Source of the DNA: a virus
Length of the DNA stretch: 53,799 nucleotides
IMG/VR virus record: IMGVR_UViG_3300042988_002859
Span: 1-53,799 of that record
Direction: 5' to 3' (one strand)
The notes below the pieces were generated by a model, which worked only from the letters and a program-made list of their open reading frames with translations, was not told where the DNA came from and did no database searches. Below are positions 40,954 to 47,806 of the stretch, one piece after another. The translations under genes were made by a program, and so were the position numbers. Within the stretch, counting starts at the first letter, position 1. Every line of letters starts with the position of its first letter.

Positions 40954-40997
40954 GCCCATGAGTCTGCACAACAAACACCACTGGACTGGAGACACCC

Positions 40998-41330
40998 ATG
41001 AGCTACGACGAATTGCTACTTTACCGCCACAGCGCCACAGAAACAGCCGCCGAACTTGAAGCCGAGCGCCAGGAACTGAGGATAGAGACATGGCGCACCG
41101 AATTCAGACGGGCAGCCGCCAGCTGTGACATCCACACCGAGTCAGGCATCCGGTGCCTGCCCAAGATGGTCGACGTTTTCTCCGAAGCCCTGGCGGAGGA
41201 CAGCGAAACCGTCCACAACGAGGCGTTTCGCGCCCTGCTGCTGCTGGCCCGCAAAGGCCAAATCGAAGCCGTGGAGTGGCTCAAAAAACTCGAAGACCGG
41301 TATGTGGCGTTCAGGGAGACTTGGCAATGA
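40998..41330 (+). CDS. Hypothetical early protein, 110 aa
   Basis: The ATG is preceded by GGAG at 40986-40989 (GGAGACACCC). It is helical and charged (MSYDELLLYRHSATETAAEL, EAFRALLLLARKGQIEAVEW). First firm gene of the early-right operon, ending at an ATGA overlap. No family recognised. Confidence 0.6.
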   Translation: MSYDELLLYRHSATETAAELEAERQELRIETWRTEFRRAAASCDIHTESGIRCLPKMVDVFSEALAEDSETVHNEAFRALLLLARKGQIEAVEWLKKLEDRYVAFRETWQ

Positions 41331-41509
41331 GCATCGAAGCAATGAAGCAGGCGCTGGAGGCGCTGCAAAACGCAGAGGCCCGGCTGACTTTGCTGATCGA
41401 GCGCGACCAGCACAAGCTACTAGATGTATTGGCGCGAGACGCCGCCCGCGCCGCCATTGCCAAAGCAACGGGGGCCGCACAACCCATCCAACCGGAGAGT
41501 GTGTCATGA
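41327..41509 (+). CDS. Small coiled-coil protein, 60 aa
   Basis: ATGA overlaps at both ends. MSIEAMKQALEALQNAEARL followed by LLIERDQHKLLDVLARDAAR is a charged amphipathic helix. The KQALEALQ-like start recurs in the 191-aa protein at 49989-50564 (KQVLEALEQA), a common theme in small phage proteins. Function unknown. Confidence 0.6.
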   Translation: MSIEAMKQALEALQNAEARLTLLIERDQHKLLDVLARDAARAAIAKATGAAQPIQPESVS

Positions 41510-41664
41510 AGCGTTTTACCGTCACCATCACCAGTGCCCAGGGCTTGCGCCAGATGACGGGGATTTTCCGCAGCCAATGGGACGCCGTCTTGGCGGGTAT
41601 GGACCAGCTTGAAGAAAGCCAGATGGCGGGCCGTGTCTCTGCCAAATTGGAGCCCAGCGCATGA
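41506..41664 (+). CDS. Hypothetical early protein, 52 aa
   Basis: ATGA overlaps on both sides. MKRFTVTITSAQGLRQMTGI then FRSQWDAVLAGMDQLEESQM and a basic tail give a beta-hairpin-helix pattern. It resembles small conserved phage proteins of unknown role. Confidence 0.6.
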   Translation: MKRFTVTITSAQGLRQMTGIFRSQWDAVLAGMDQLEESQMAGRVSAKLEPSA

Positions 41665-41915
41665 TCATCACCACCCCCGCCAACCCGCCGCCGCCACAGC
41701 GCAAACGCCCGTGGCCATTTACCCCCACCACCCCAGAAAACAGCCCGCCAAAGAGCGGGTTTTTTTGCGCCCAGAGCATGAAAAAACACCTTCGCATGGC
41801 CGAAAAGATCGAGCGACGCGCCGAAGCCGCACTTGAGTTTCTTTGGCGTCTTTCAATGACGGCCCTGGGCGCTTTTCTGGTGATCAAGTGGGTGGAGGTG
41901 CCAGGTGTCTTTTGA
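41661..41915 (+). CDS. Small protein spanning a terminator hairpin, 84 aa
   Basis: The ATG overlaps the preceding stop (ATGA). Residues 1-38 are Pro-rich and read through a strong terminator-like hairpin (41744-41766). Residues about 40-84 (MKKHLRMAEKIERRAEAALE, then TALGAFLVIKWVEV) look like a normal small protein with a membrane-proximal helix. An internal ATG at 41778 would start a 45-aa version downstream of the terminator. Which start is used depends on whether the hairpin acts as an attenuator. Confidence 0.45.
   Translation: MIITTPANPPPPQRKRPWPFTPTTPENSPPKSGFFCAQSMKKHLRMAEKIERRAEAALEFLWRLSMTALGAFLVIKWVEVPGVF
41744..41766 (+). terminator. Terminator-like hairpin, possible attenuator
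   Basis: CCCGC and GCGGG pair across CAAAGA and are followed by seven T. It lies inside the 84-aa frame and upstream of recT, so it may control entry into the recombination genes, for instance through antitermination. Confidence 0.65.
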
Positions 41916-42189
41916 ATTTTGGATTCACCGCGTGCCTCCCGGCCCCGGCCTTCGGCACACCGCCCACCACGCGCCCCAGGGCGTCCACATCAAAGCACCG
42001 CTCTTGCCCGTACAGCGGCAGGGGCGGGATTTGACCATCTGGGTGCTGCGCACCCTGTTCGTGGTCTGTACGGCAGCCGCCGTTGTCTTGGGCGCCCTGC
42101 CCAGGGCAAGTCAAAACGCGCACTGCACTCCGACAGACCCACACGCCACCGACTGCCGCACACCTGCGGCCAAAGAGAAAAAACCATGA
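41905..42189 (+). CDS. Small membrane protein, 94 aa
   Basis: A GTG start with GGAGGTG 6 nt upstream overlaps the previous gene by 11 nt; its stop overlaps the recT ATG. LTIWVLRTLFVVCTAAAVVL (about 43-62) is a single membrane helix with basic N-side residues and a polar C-terminal tail ending in AKEKKP. Function unknown. Confidence 0.55.
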   Translation: MSFEFWIHRVPPGPGLRHTAHHAPQGVHIKAPLLPVQRQGRDLTIWVLRTLFVVCTAAAVVLGALPRASQNAHCTPTDPHATDCRTPAAKEKKP

Positions 42190-43223
42190 CAGCAGTTCAA
42201 AATACCCCCGCCCGCAACATTGCCGACATGAAGCCCAAAGAGCAGATCGCGTACCTGCTCAAGACCAAGCAAGCCGAAATCGCCAAGATGCTGCCCAAGC
42301 ACCTGAACGCCGAGCGTTTGCTCAAAGTCGCGCAAATCGCTGCCACCACCACCCCGGCATTGGCCAAGTGCGATGTGGCCAGTCTGGTGGGCGCCATCGG
42401 CCAATGTGCACAAATGGGGCTCGAGCCCAACACGGTGCTGGGCCACGCCTACCTGGTTCCCTTCAACACCAAACGCCGCGATGCCCAGGGTGGCGAGCGC
42501 TGGGTCAACAGCGTGCAGGTCGTGATTGGCTACAAGGGCTTGATCGACTTGGCCCGCCGCTCCGGCCAGATCGTGAGCATTGCCGCGCACGAAGTCTGTG
42601 AGCGCGACAAGTTTGAGTTGGTCTACGGCCTCAACGAGCGCCTGGACCACACCCCGGCCATGGGCGAGCGTGGCGAAATCATCGGCTTTTACGCCATCGC
42701 CAAGCTCAAAGACGGCGGGCACTGTTTCGAGTTCATGAGCCGCCTGCAGGTCGAGGACATTCGCAACGGCTCGCAAGGTTGGCAACAGGCGGTCAAGTAC
42801 AAAAAACATGAGCAGCACCCCTGGCAAGCCCATTTCCCCGAAATGGGCCGCAAAACCGTGATCCGCCGCCTTGCCAAGTTCCTGCCCCTGTCAATTGAGT
42901 TCCAGACCGCCGCCGCCCTCGACAGCATGGCCGAAGCGGGCAAAGACCAAGCCCTGGACACCATCGACGGTGAATTCACTTTCATTGCAGACGGCGAGTT
43001 CAGCGGCGCCGTGGTCGATGCGGACGGCGTGATTCTTGACGATGGCCGAAGCGATCAAAAAGCCATTGAATACATGAGTGACGCAGCCTTCCAGGCCAAG
43101 GCCAAGGAGTGGGAGCAAGCCATTTTGGGCGGCACACCCGCCAATGAACTGATCGCCATGATCGAAACCAAGACGCCGTTGAGCAACGATCAAAAAATGC
43201 AAATCGCGGGCTGGAAGCACTGA
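42186..43223 (+). CDS. recT: RecT-family single-strand annealing protein, 345 aa
   Basis: ATG 42186 overlaps the preceding stop (ATGA). The order NIADMKPKEQIAYLLKTKQA, ALAKCDVASLVGAIGQCAQM, GLEPNTVLGHAYLVPF, VQVVIGYKGLIDLARRSGQI and EMGRKTVIRRLAKFLPLS is the RecT core. A divergent acidic C-terminus follows, as usual for SSB contact. It anneals complementary strands during phage recombination. The YqaJ exonuclease downstream is its partner. A terminator follows the gene. Confidence 0.92.
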   Translation: MTAVQNTPARNIADMKPKEQIAYLLKTKQAEIAKMLPKHLNAERLLKVAQIAATTTPALAKCDVASLVGAIGQCAQMGLEPNTVLGHAYLVPFNTKRRDAQGGERWVNSVQVVIGYKGLIDLARRSGQIVSIAAHEVCERDKFELVYGLNERLDHTPAMGERGEIIGFYAIAKLKDGGHCFEFMSRLQVEDIRNGSQGWQQAVKYKKHEQHPWQAHFPEMGRKTVIRRLAKFLPLSIEFQTAAALDSMAEAGKDQALDTIDGEFTFIADGEFSGAVVDADGVILDDGRSDQKAIEYMSDAAFQAKAKEWEQAILGGTPANELIAMIETKTPLSNDQKMQIAGWKH

Positions 43224-43249
43224 CAAGCGCAGCCACCGTCACACCACCA

Positions 43250-43272
43250 AGCCCGCCCCTGCGGGCTTTTTT
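43250..43272 (+). terminator. Rho-independent terminator after recT
   Basis: AGCCCGC and GCGGGCT pair across CCCT, followed by six T. It lies between recT and the exonuclease, so the latter needs read-through or antitermination. Confidence 0.85.
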
Positions 43273-43292
43273 CTTTGCCACAAAGAGCCACC

Positions 43293-44972
43293 ATGAAAAT
43301 CCTCAAACTGATCCAGGGCACCCCCGAATGGGCTGCCCACCGCGCCCACCACTTCAACGCCAGCGATGCCCCGGCCATGATGGGCTGCAGCGACAACCAG
43401 ACCCGCACCGAGCTGATGACGGCGCTGCACACCGGATTGCAGCGCGAACACAGCGATTACGTGCAAGAGCGCATTCTTAACCCGGGCCACCGCTTTGAGG
43501 AACTGGCCCGCCCCCTGGCTGAAAACATCATCGGATCGGACCTCTACCCGGTCACCGGCTCTGACGATGTAGACGGCTTGCCACTGTCGGCAAGCTTTGA
43601 CGGCCTGACCATGGACCGGCGCACAGCCTTTGAACACAAACGCCTCAACGCCACGCTGATCGAAACCATGACACCCGAATGCACAGGGGCCATGTTGCCC
43701 CTCAAGTACCAAGTGCAAATGGAGCAGCAGTGCATCGTCTCGGGCTGCCAGCGCGTGCTGTTCATGGCCAGCGACTGGAGCGCTGACGGCAACCTGATCG
43801 AAGAGCGCCATTGCTGGTACGAACCGAACCCGGCGCTGGCCGCTGAAATCCTTGCGGGCTGGAAGCAGCTGCAGGCCGAAATGCCGACCTTCACGCCACA
43901 CGCGCCCACCGTCAAGCCGGTGGGCAAGACCATGGAGACGCTGCCCGCCCTGCACATCGCCGTGACCGGCGCAGTGACGGCCTCCAACCTGGGCGACTTC
44001 AAGGCGCACGCGCTGGCCGTGTTCGACGGCATCAACCGCACGCTGACCACCGATCAGGAATTTGCCGATGCCGAAGCCGCCGTGAAGTGGTGCGGCGAAG
44101 TGGAGACGCGCCTGAAAGCCGCCAAAGACCACGCCCTGAGCCAGGCCAGCGACATCTACACCCTGCTGTCCACCCTGGATGAGGTGTCTGAGGAAGCCCG
44201 CAAGGTGCGCCTGGAGCTGGGCAAACTGGTTGAGCAGCGCAAAACCGCCATCCGCACGGAAATCGTGGCCAAAGCCGCAGAGGGCTACCGGACACACATC
44301 GCGCAACTCAATCAGAACCTGGGCCGTCAAATTCTGCCCGGCCCCCTGACGCCGCCAGACTTCGCCACCGCCATCAAGGGCAAGCGCAGCATCGATAGCC
44401 TGAAAAACGCCGCAGACACCGAGCTGGCCAAGGCCAAAACGCAGGCCAACCTCTTGGCCGAACGCGTGACCAGCAACTTGCAAACGCTGTCCGCTCAGAC
44501 CGAGTACGCCAGTTTGTTCCCGGACACCGCCACGTTGGCCCTGAAGCTGCCCGACGATCTGGATGCCATCATCCAGTCGCGCATCGCCACCCACCAAGCC
44601 AACGAAGCCGCACGCAAGGCCAAAGACGCCCAGGCGCAGCCACCCGTGGCGCCGACATCCGCCGCCCAGGACGAAGCACACAAGGCCAGCGTGGACCTGA
44701 CCAGTCCGCTGGCGGTGCAGGCCATGGCATCGGCGGTGCTGGCCCAGGTCGCCGAAGACAGCAAGACCCTGAAGCTGGGCGAAATCACCCAGCGCCTGGG
44801 CCTGCCCATGACAGCCGACATGCTTAGCCAACTGGGCTTCTCGCCCGTGGGCACGGAGCGAGCCGCCAAGCTCTACCGCGAAAGCGACTTTGTGCGCATC
44901 TGCGATGCCCTGATCGTCCACATCCAGCGGGCCAAGACTGTTGCCGCCGCCACCCAGGCGCAGCCCGCCTGA
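43293..44972 (+). CDS. YqaJ/lambda-type recombination exonuclease, 559 aa
   Basis: ATG 43293. Residues 1-220 form a YqaJ-type PD-(D/E)xK nuclease: IQGTPEWAAHRAHHFNASDA, the VDGLPLSASFDG acid (about residue 103), FEHKR with E and K at about 113-115, and KYQVQMEQQCIVSGC helix. It degrades one strand to give RecT its substrate. The C-terminal ~330 residues are unusual: a long charged coiled coil (AHALAVFDGINRTLTTDQEF, RLELGKLVEQRKTAIRTEIV), an Ala/Pro linker and a final LGEITQRLGLPMTADMLSQL DNA-binding-like helix pair. It is longer than a typical lambda Exo. Confidence 0.85.
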   Translation: MKILKLIQGTPEWAAHRAHHFNASDAPAMMGCSDNQTRTELMTALHTGLQREHSDYVQERILNPGHRFEELARPLAENIIGSDLYPVTGSDDVDGLPLSASFDGLTMDRRTAFEHKRLNATLIETMTPECTGAMLPLKYQVQMEQQCIVSGCQRVLFMASDWSADGNLIEERHCWYEPNPALAAEILAGWKQLQAEMPTFTPHAPTVKPVGKTMETLPALHIAVTGAVTASNLGDFKAHALAVFDGINRTLTTDQEFADAEAAVKWCGEVETRLKAAKDHALSQASDIYTLLSTLDEVSEEARKVRLELGKLVEQRKTAIRTEIVAKAAEGYRTHIAQLNQNLGRQILPGPLTPPDFATAIKGKRSIDSLKNAADTELAKAKTQANLLAERVTSNLQTLSAQTEYASLFPDTATLALKLPDDLDAIIQSRIATHQANEAARKAKDAQAQPPVAPTSAAQDEAHKASVDLTSPLAVQAMASAVLAQVAEDSKTLKLGEITQRLGLPMTADMLSQLGFSPVGTERAAKLYRESDFVRICDALIVHIQRAKTVAAATQAQPA

Positions 44973-45040
44973 GCCCACCAACCCCAGCCCGCCAGCGCCG
45001 GGGTATGGCGGCCCGCTTCCACTGGTGATACACTGGCGCT

Positions 45041-45194
45041 GCCTCGAAAGAGGTGGAGACTCAAAAACTCCAAGGATCAGCGGCAACCGCACCCGACAGC
45101 ACAGCGGTTTTTTTACGCCCCGGTTTTATGGCCGGGAGGGGGCTACCCGTAAGGCTGCCCGCCTAGCTGATCCTAGGTTTTTGACCTCCCGGCC
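45041..45194 (+). ncRNA. Structured leader RNA upstream of rha
   Basis: The 290-nt gap before rha contains a CCTC-GAAA-GAGG hairpin (45042-45053), a GGAG/CTCC hairpin (45055-45071) and an AACCGC/GCGGTT stem followed by seven T (45085-45114). A 10-bp stem GGCCGGGAGG/CCTCCCGGCC (45130-45139 with 45185-45194) then encloses a GGGC/GCCC (45140-45160) and a CCTAG/CTAGG (45162-45177) hairpin. This is a three-way-junction layout. Leaders of this kind precede antirepressor genes in P1/P22-like phages. The call is structural, not by family. Confidence 0.45.
45085..45114 (+). terminator. Terminator-like hairpin in the rha leader
   Basis: AACCGC and GCGGTT flank a 13-nt loop and are followed by T7. It may end the exonuclease transcript or attenuate rha expression. 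Confidence 0.55.
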
Positions 45195-45261
45195 ACCCTT
45201 GCCGGATGTGCTCAAAAACGCTCCGACAAGGGACTTCCAAAGTCTCGATCAGGAGCGTTTC

Positions 45262-46104
45262 ATGTCGCAATCCGTCCAAGCCGCCACCGGCGCAATCTCT
45301 CTGACCGTCATCGACGGCAGCCCCACGACCACCAGCCTGGAAGTCGCGCAGCACTTCAGCAAACAGCACAAAGACGTGCTGGAGAAGATTGCCGCACTGA
45401 GCCGAGAAGTTGGCCCAGAGTTTACTGAGCGGAATTTCCCGCCCAGTGAATACAACGACAGCACGGGCCGCGCCTTGCCCGCCTACCGCCTGACCCGCGA
45501 CGGCTTCACCCTGCTGGCCATGGGCTTCACCGGCAAGAAGGCGCTTGCCTTCAAGCTGGCCTACATCGACGCATTCAACCGCATGGAGCGCGAGCTGACC
45601 GGCCAAGCCCCACAGCTTGCCGCCCCCGCCACCCTGAGCGCGGCCCAAGCCCACGCCATCAAGTCGGCAGTCGAAGCCAAGTGCAAGGGCGACAGCAAGG
45701 CCTACAGCGCCTGCTACCACGCCCTGTACGACGCCTTCAAGGTGCCCAGCTACCGCGAGATTGAGGCGGCACGGTTTGAGATGGCGTTGAGCTTTATCGA
45801 AACTTGGCAGTACGCGCCACCGATCAACCATCAAATCGCTGCCGCCCCAATGTGGATGAGCATCAACTGGGATTGGGTGGCCGGAGCGATCGAGCGCGGA
45901 GAAATTGACGATCAAGACCTCGTCAACATGGCGCAAGCCAGCACATCGCAACTCTTCAAAAGCACCTGCACGAAACCCAAGGGCTTCGGAGAAGAAGTGG
46001 CACGTCAGATCAATCAGGATTTGCCACTCGCCGATCTGCACGCAATTGCCACGCGCTCAGCGCTTGAGCTAATGCTGCGTGTCACACGGGAAACGAAACT
46101 TTAA
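45262..46104 (+). CDS. rha: Rha-family phage regulatory protein, 280 aa
   Basis: AGGAG precedes ATG 45262. The N-terminal Rha domain is clear: TTTSLEVAQHFSKQHKDVLE, FTERNFPPSEYNDSTGRALP, AYRLTRDGFTLLAMGFTGKK and YIDAFNRMERE. A C-terminal domain (AIKSAVEAKCKGDSKAYSAC, YREIEAARFEMALSFIETW) follows, like those on phage antirepressors. Rha proteins act as phage regulators, and antirepressor-like proteins can counter the CI repressor. The DNA after it holds an HU-like remnant. Confidence 0.85.
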   Translation: MSQSVQAATGAISLTVIDGSPTTTSLEVAQHFSKQHKDVLEKIAALSREVGPEFTERNFPPSEYNDSTGRALPAYRLTRDGFTLLAMGFTGKKALAFKLAYIDAFNRMERELTGQAPQLAAPATLSAAQAHAIKSAVEAKCKGDSKAYSACYHALYDAFKVPSYREIEAARFEMALSFIETWQYAPPINHQIAAAPMWMSINWDWVAGAIERGEIDDQDLVNMAQASTSQLFKSTCTKPKGFGEEVARQINQDLPLADLHAIATRSALELMLRVTRETKL

Positions 46105-46106
46105 GT

Positions 46107-46238
46107 TTCGCCGCCCAGCAATTCAATCAAAAAGCCATCGCACCGGGCAACCCCTGCCCGGGAGCCAGTGTCGATGTCCCCGCGCATCGTGTGGTGGACT
46201 TCAAGCCCAGCGCACATCTCGAGCAATTCGTGGCCTGA
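46107..46238 (+). pseudogene. HU/IHF-family C-terminal remnant
   Basis: In the frame ending at TGA 46236-46238, right after the rha stop, the reading FAAQQFNQKAIAPGNPCPGA, SVDVPAHRVVDFKPSAHLEQ, FVA matches the end of HU proteins: the G-x-NP-x-TG turn, the (V/I)PA-x-(R/K)V-x-x-FKP strand and the final helix. No ATG, GTG or TTG gives a full-length HU, and the upstream part is replaced by the rha 3' end. It looks like a gene truncated by recombination. Confidence 0.5.
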
Positions 46239-46260
46239 CACCGGCGCTACCCCACTCCCC

Positions 46261-46287
46261 GCCCGGCCTCGCGCCGGGCTTTCTTTT
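46261..46287 (+). terminator. Rho-independent terminator before rdgC
   Basis: GCCCGGC and GCCGGGC pair across CTCGC, followed by TTTCTTTT. It lies just before the rdgC ATG. Confidence 0.75.
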
Positions 46288-46298
46288 GCAAGACACCC

Positions 46299-47222
46299 AT
46301 GTTCGACCAAATCTCCATTTTCATGCTGGGCGATGACTTTGGCCTGCCACAAGCCAACGAAATCCAAAATCTGGTGCAGTCCATGCCGTTCGTGCCCACC
46401 GGCGCCACACAAGAAAAGTCTGTCGGGTTTGTCCCGCCCCGTGGACGCGAACACGGCGCCCTGGTCGAGGTCATCGGCGGGCACTACATCCTGCGCCTGG
46501 GCATCGAAACGCGCAGCGTACCAAGCCGCGCCATCCGCTTGGCGGTCGATGCCAAAGCCGCCGAAATCGAGGCATCAACTGGGCGTAAGCCGGGCCGCAA
46601 GGAACGCCGCGAACTGTCTGAACAGGCGCTGCTGGATCTGCTGCCTGCCGCTTTCCCCAAGTTCGCCAGTGTGGACGTTTGGATTGACCCCCAAACGCGC
46701 CGCCTGGTGCTGGGCTCTGCCAGCCAGGGCAAGTCCGACGAAGCGCTGTCGGCCCTGATCAAAGCCGTGCCCGGCCTGACCGTCAGCCTGCTGCAGACCG
46801 CCACAAGTCCGCAGGCAGCCATGACCGATTGGCTGCTGGCCCCGTCACCAGACGATTGGCCCGAGGCTTTGCATGTCGAACGCGCATGCACGCTCAAGTC
46901 CATCGGCGACGACGCGGCCCTCGTCAAATTCAAAAACCATGCGCTGCTGACCGATGAAGTCAAAAAGCACGTCACCGAGGGCAAGCTGCCCACAGAACTG
47001 GCCCTGAACTGGGATGGCCGCATCGCCTTTGTGCTGACCGAGCACCTGCGCTTGAAAAAAATCCAGTTCCTGGACAAGGTGATGGACGCCACGGGCGCCG
47101 CAGAGGACGAAGACCGCTTTGACGCCGATGTGGCCTTGGCTACCGGCATGTTGACCCCCTGCCTGGACGGCCTGATTGAGGCGCTGGACGGGCTGCTGCA
47201 ATGGGAGGGCCAGCCATCATGA
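46299..47222 (+). CDS. rdgC: RdgC recombination-associated protein, 307 aa
   Basis: The sequence has the RdgC layout: an N-terminal beta region, GRKPGRKERRELSEQALLDL near 105-124, VDVWIDPQTRRLVLGSASQG, TDWLLAPSPDDW, and a C-terminal LKKIQFLDKVMD segment. RdgC forms a DNA-encircling ring that limits RecA access. In a phage that also carries RecT and YqaJ, it may steer repair away from host RecA. The length is normal. It overlaps the next gene by ATGA. Confidence 0.88.
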   Translation: MFDQISIFMLGDDFGLPQANEIQNLVQSMPFVPTGATQEKSVGFVPPRGREHGALVEVIGGHYILRLGIETRSVPSRAIRLAVDAKAAEIEASTGRKPGRKERRELSEQALLDLLPAAFPKFASVDVWIDPQTRRLVLGSASQGKSDEALSALIKAVPGLTVSLLQTATSPQAAMTDWLLAPSPDDWPEALHVERACTLKSIGDDAALVKFKNHALLTDEVKKHVTEGKLPTELALNWDGRIAFVLTEHLRLKKIQFLDKVMDATGAAEDEDRFDADVALATGMLTPCLDGLIEALDGLLQWEGQPS

Positions 47223-47377
47223 AATCCATTGAGCAAATCGCACAGGCCGCATACGTGGCCTTCATGAGCAACGCAGGCGCACCCCTCTTGCCATGGGAGC
47301 GCCTGGAAGCGCTGGAGCGCAATGCCTGGATTGCCGCCGTCAACACCGTGCGCGAAGAAATCGCCGCCGTGCATTGA
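47219..47377 (+). CDS. Small helical phage protein, 52 aa
   Basis: The ATG overlaps the rdgC stop (ATGA). MKSIEQIAQAAYVAFMSNAG and then LLPWERLEALERNAWIAAVN with VREEIAAVH resemble the small conserved phage helical-bundle proteins with a W-x-x-L ... AW-x-AA motif. Function unknown. A terminator follows at 47427-47451. Confidence 0.65.
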   Translation: MKSIEQIAQAAYVAFMSNAGAPLLPWERLEALERNAWIAAVNTVREEIAAVH

Positions 47378-47426
47378 TGCATCGCCACCCCAAGGGGCGC
47401 ATGGCCGCGCCCCACCCCCCTTTTTT

Positions 47427-47451
47427 CCCCAGCCTTTGTGCTGGGGTTTTT
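47427..47451 (+). terminator. Rho-independent terminator
   Basis: CCCCAGC and GCTGGGG pair across CTTTGT, with T5 after. It lies between the 52-aa and the 43-aa genes, before the methyltransferase block. Confidence 0.8.
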
Positions 47452-47463
47452 GTTGGCGCCACC

Positions 47464-47595
47464 ATGACCACTGAAGCCCGAGAAATTCCGCCTGTTTCAG
47501 ACCCTTGCTGTGGGGGCCGCATGATGTGGCTGGACAAGCAAGACCCACGCTGCATCTTTGGCGACATGAAATCTCATGCGGCCACTGCCCGCTGA
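47464..47595 (+). CDS. Small Cys-rich phage protein, 43 aa
   Basis: ATG 47464. The product MTTEAREIPPVSDPCCGGRM, MWLDKQDPRCIFGDMKSHAA has a CCGGRM-W-DK pattern and a second Cys, resembling small phage proteins encoded near methyltransferases or dUTPases. It overlaps the next ORF by 20 nt. Possibly zinc-binding. Confidence 0.5.
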   Translation: MTTEAREIPPVSDPCCGGRMMWLDKQDPRCIFGDMKSHAATAR

Positions 47596-47806
47596 GTTTT
47601 TGCGCTGCCACCCCAGCGCCCCCGATGCATGGTGCCGCAACTGCAAGGCTTGGGCTGGCCTGCCAGAGCAGCCGCCCACCACACGCGCCACCGAAACCAC
47701 CAACAGCCGCAGCGAAGCATGCGTCTATGTGCCGCTGTCGCTTCAGTCCAAGCCAAAAAACAAGGCCCCCCATGAAAAAACAATTCCTGCTGCCCATTGC
47801 TCATGA
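47576..47806 (+). CDS. Cys-rich phage protein, 76 aa
   Basis: ATG 47576. MRPLPAEFLRCHPSAPDAWC, RNCKAWAGLPEQP and SEACVYVPLSLQS give the C-x8-C-x2-C ... C-x-Y-(I/V)P pattern of a small protein common in betaproteobacterial phages. It overlaps the gene before and the start of the methyltransferase after. Function unknown; the four Cys suggest zinc. Confidence 0.55.
   Translation: MRPLPAEFLRCHPSAPDAWCRNCKAWAGLPEQPPTTRATETTNSRSEACVYVPLSLQSKPKNKAPHEKTIPAAHCS

Larger units (their letters stand above)
40485..40997 (+). ncRNA. Early-right structured leader, possible C4/CI-like RNA locus
   Basis: About 510 nt separate the promoter from the first firm gene. The segment carries a boxA-like GCTCTTTAAAAC (40620-40631) and a GGCGC/GCGCC hairpin (40649-40670). 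Three close, nearly perfect stem-loops follow: CCCACGAT/ATCGTGGG (40785-40809), GCGGCACC/GGTGCCGC with an inner CTGCC/GGCAG (40813-40844), and AGACACC/GGTGTCT (40847-40865). Dense stems in an immunity-controlled leader, with an Icd-like frame across them, recall the C4 and P4 CI antisense RNA loci. The identity is inferred. Confidence 0.45.

Noticed and set aside
40438-41091. Minus-strand open frame over the early-right leader
   Set aside because: It covers the promoter, operators and hairpins and has no recognisable protein features.
43239-45092. 617-codon minus-strand open frame
   Set aside because: It is the reverse of the YqaJ exonuclease gene, which has clear catalytic motifs.
46484-47797. 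437-codon minus-strand open frame
   Set aside because: It lies opposite rdgC and the small genes after it; no domain and poor starts.
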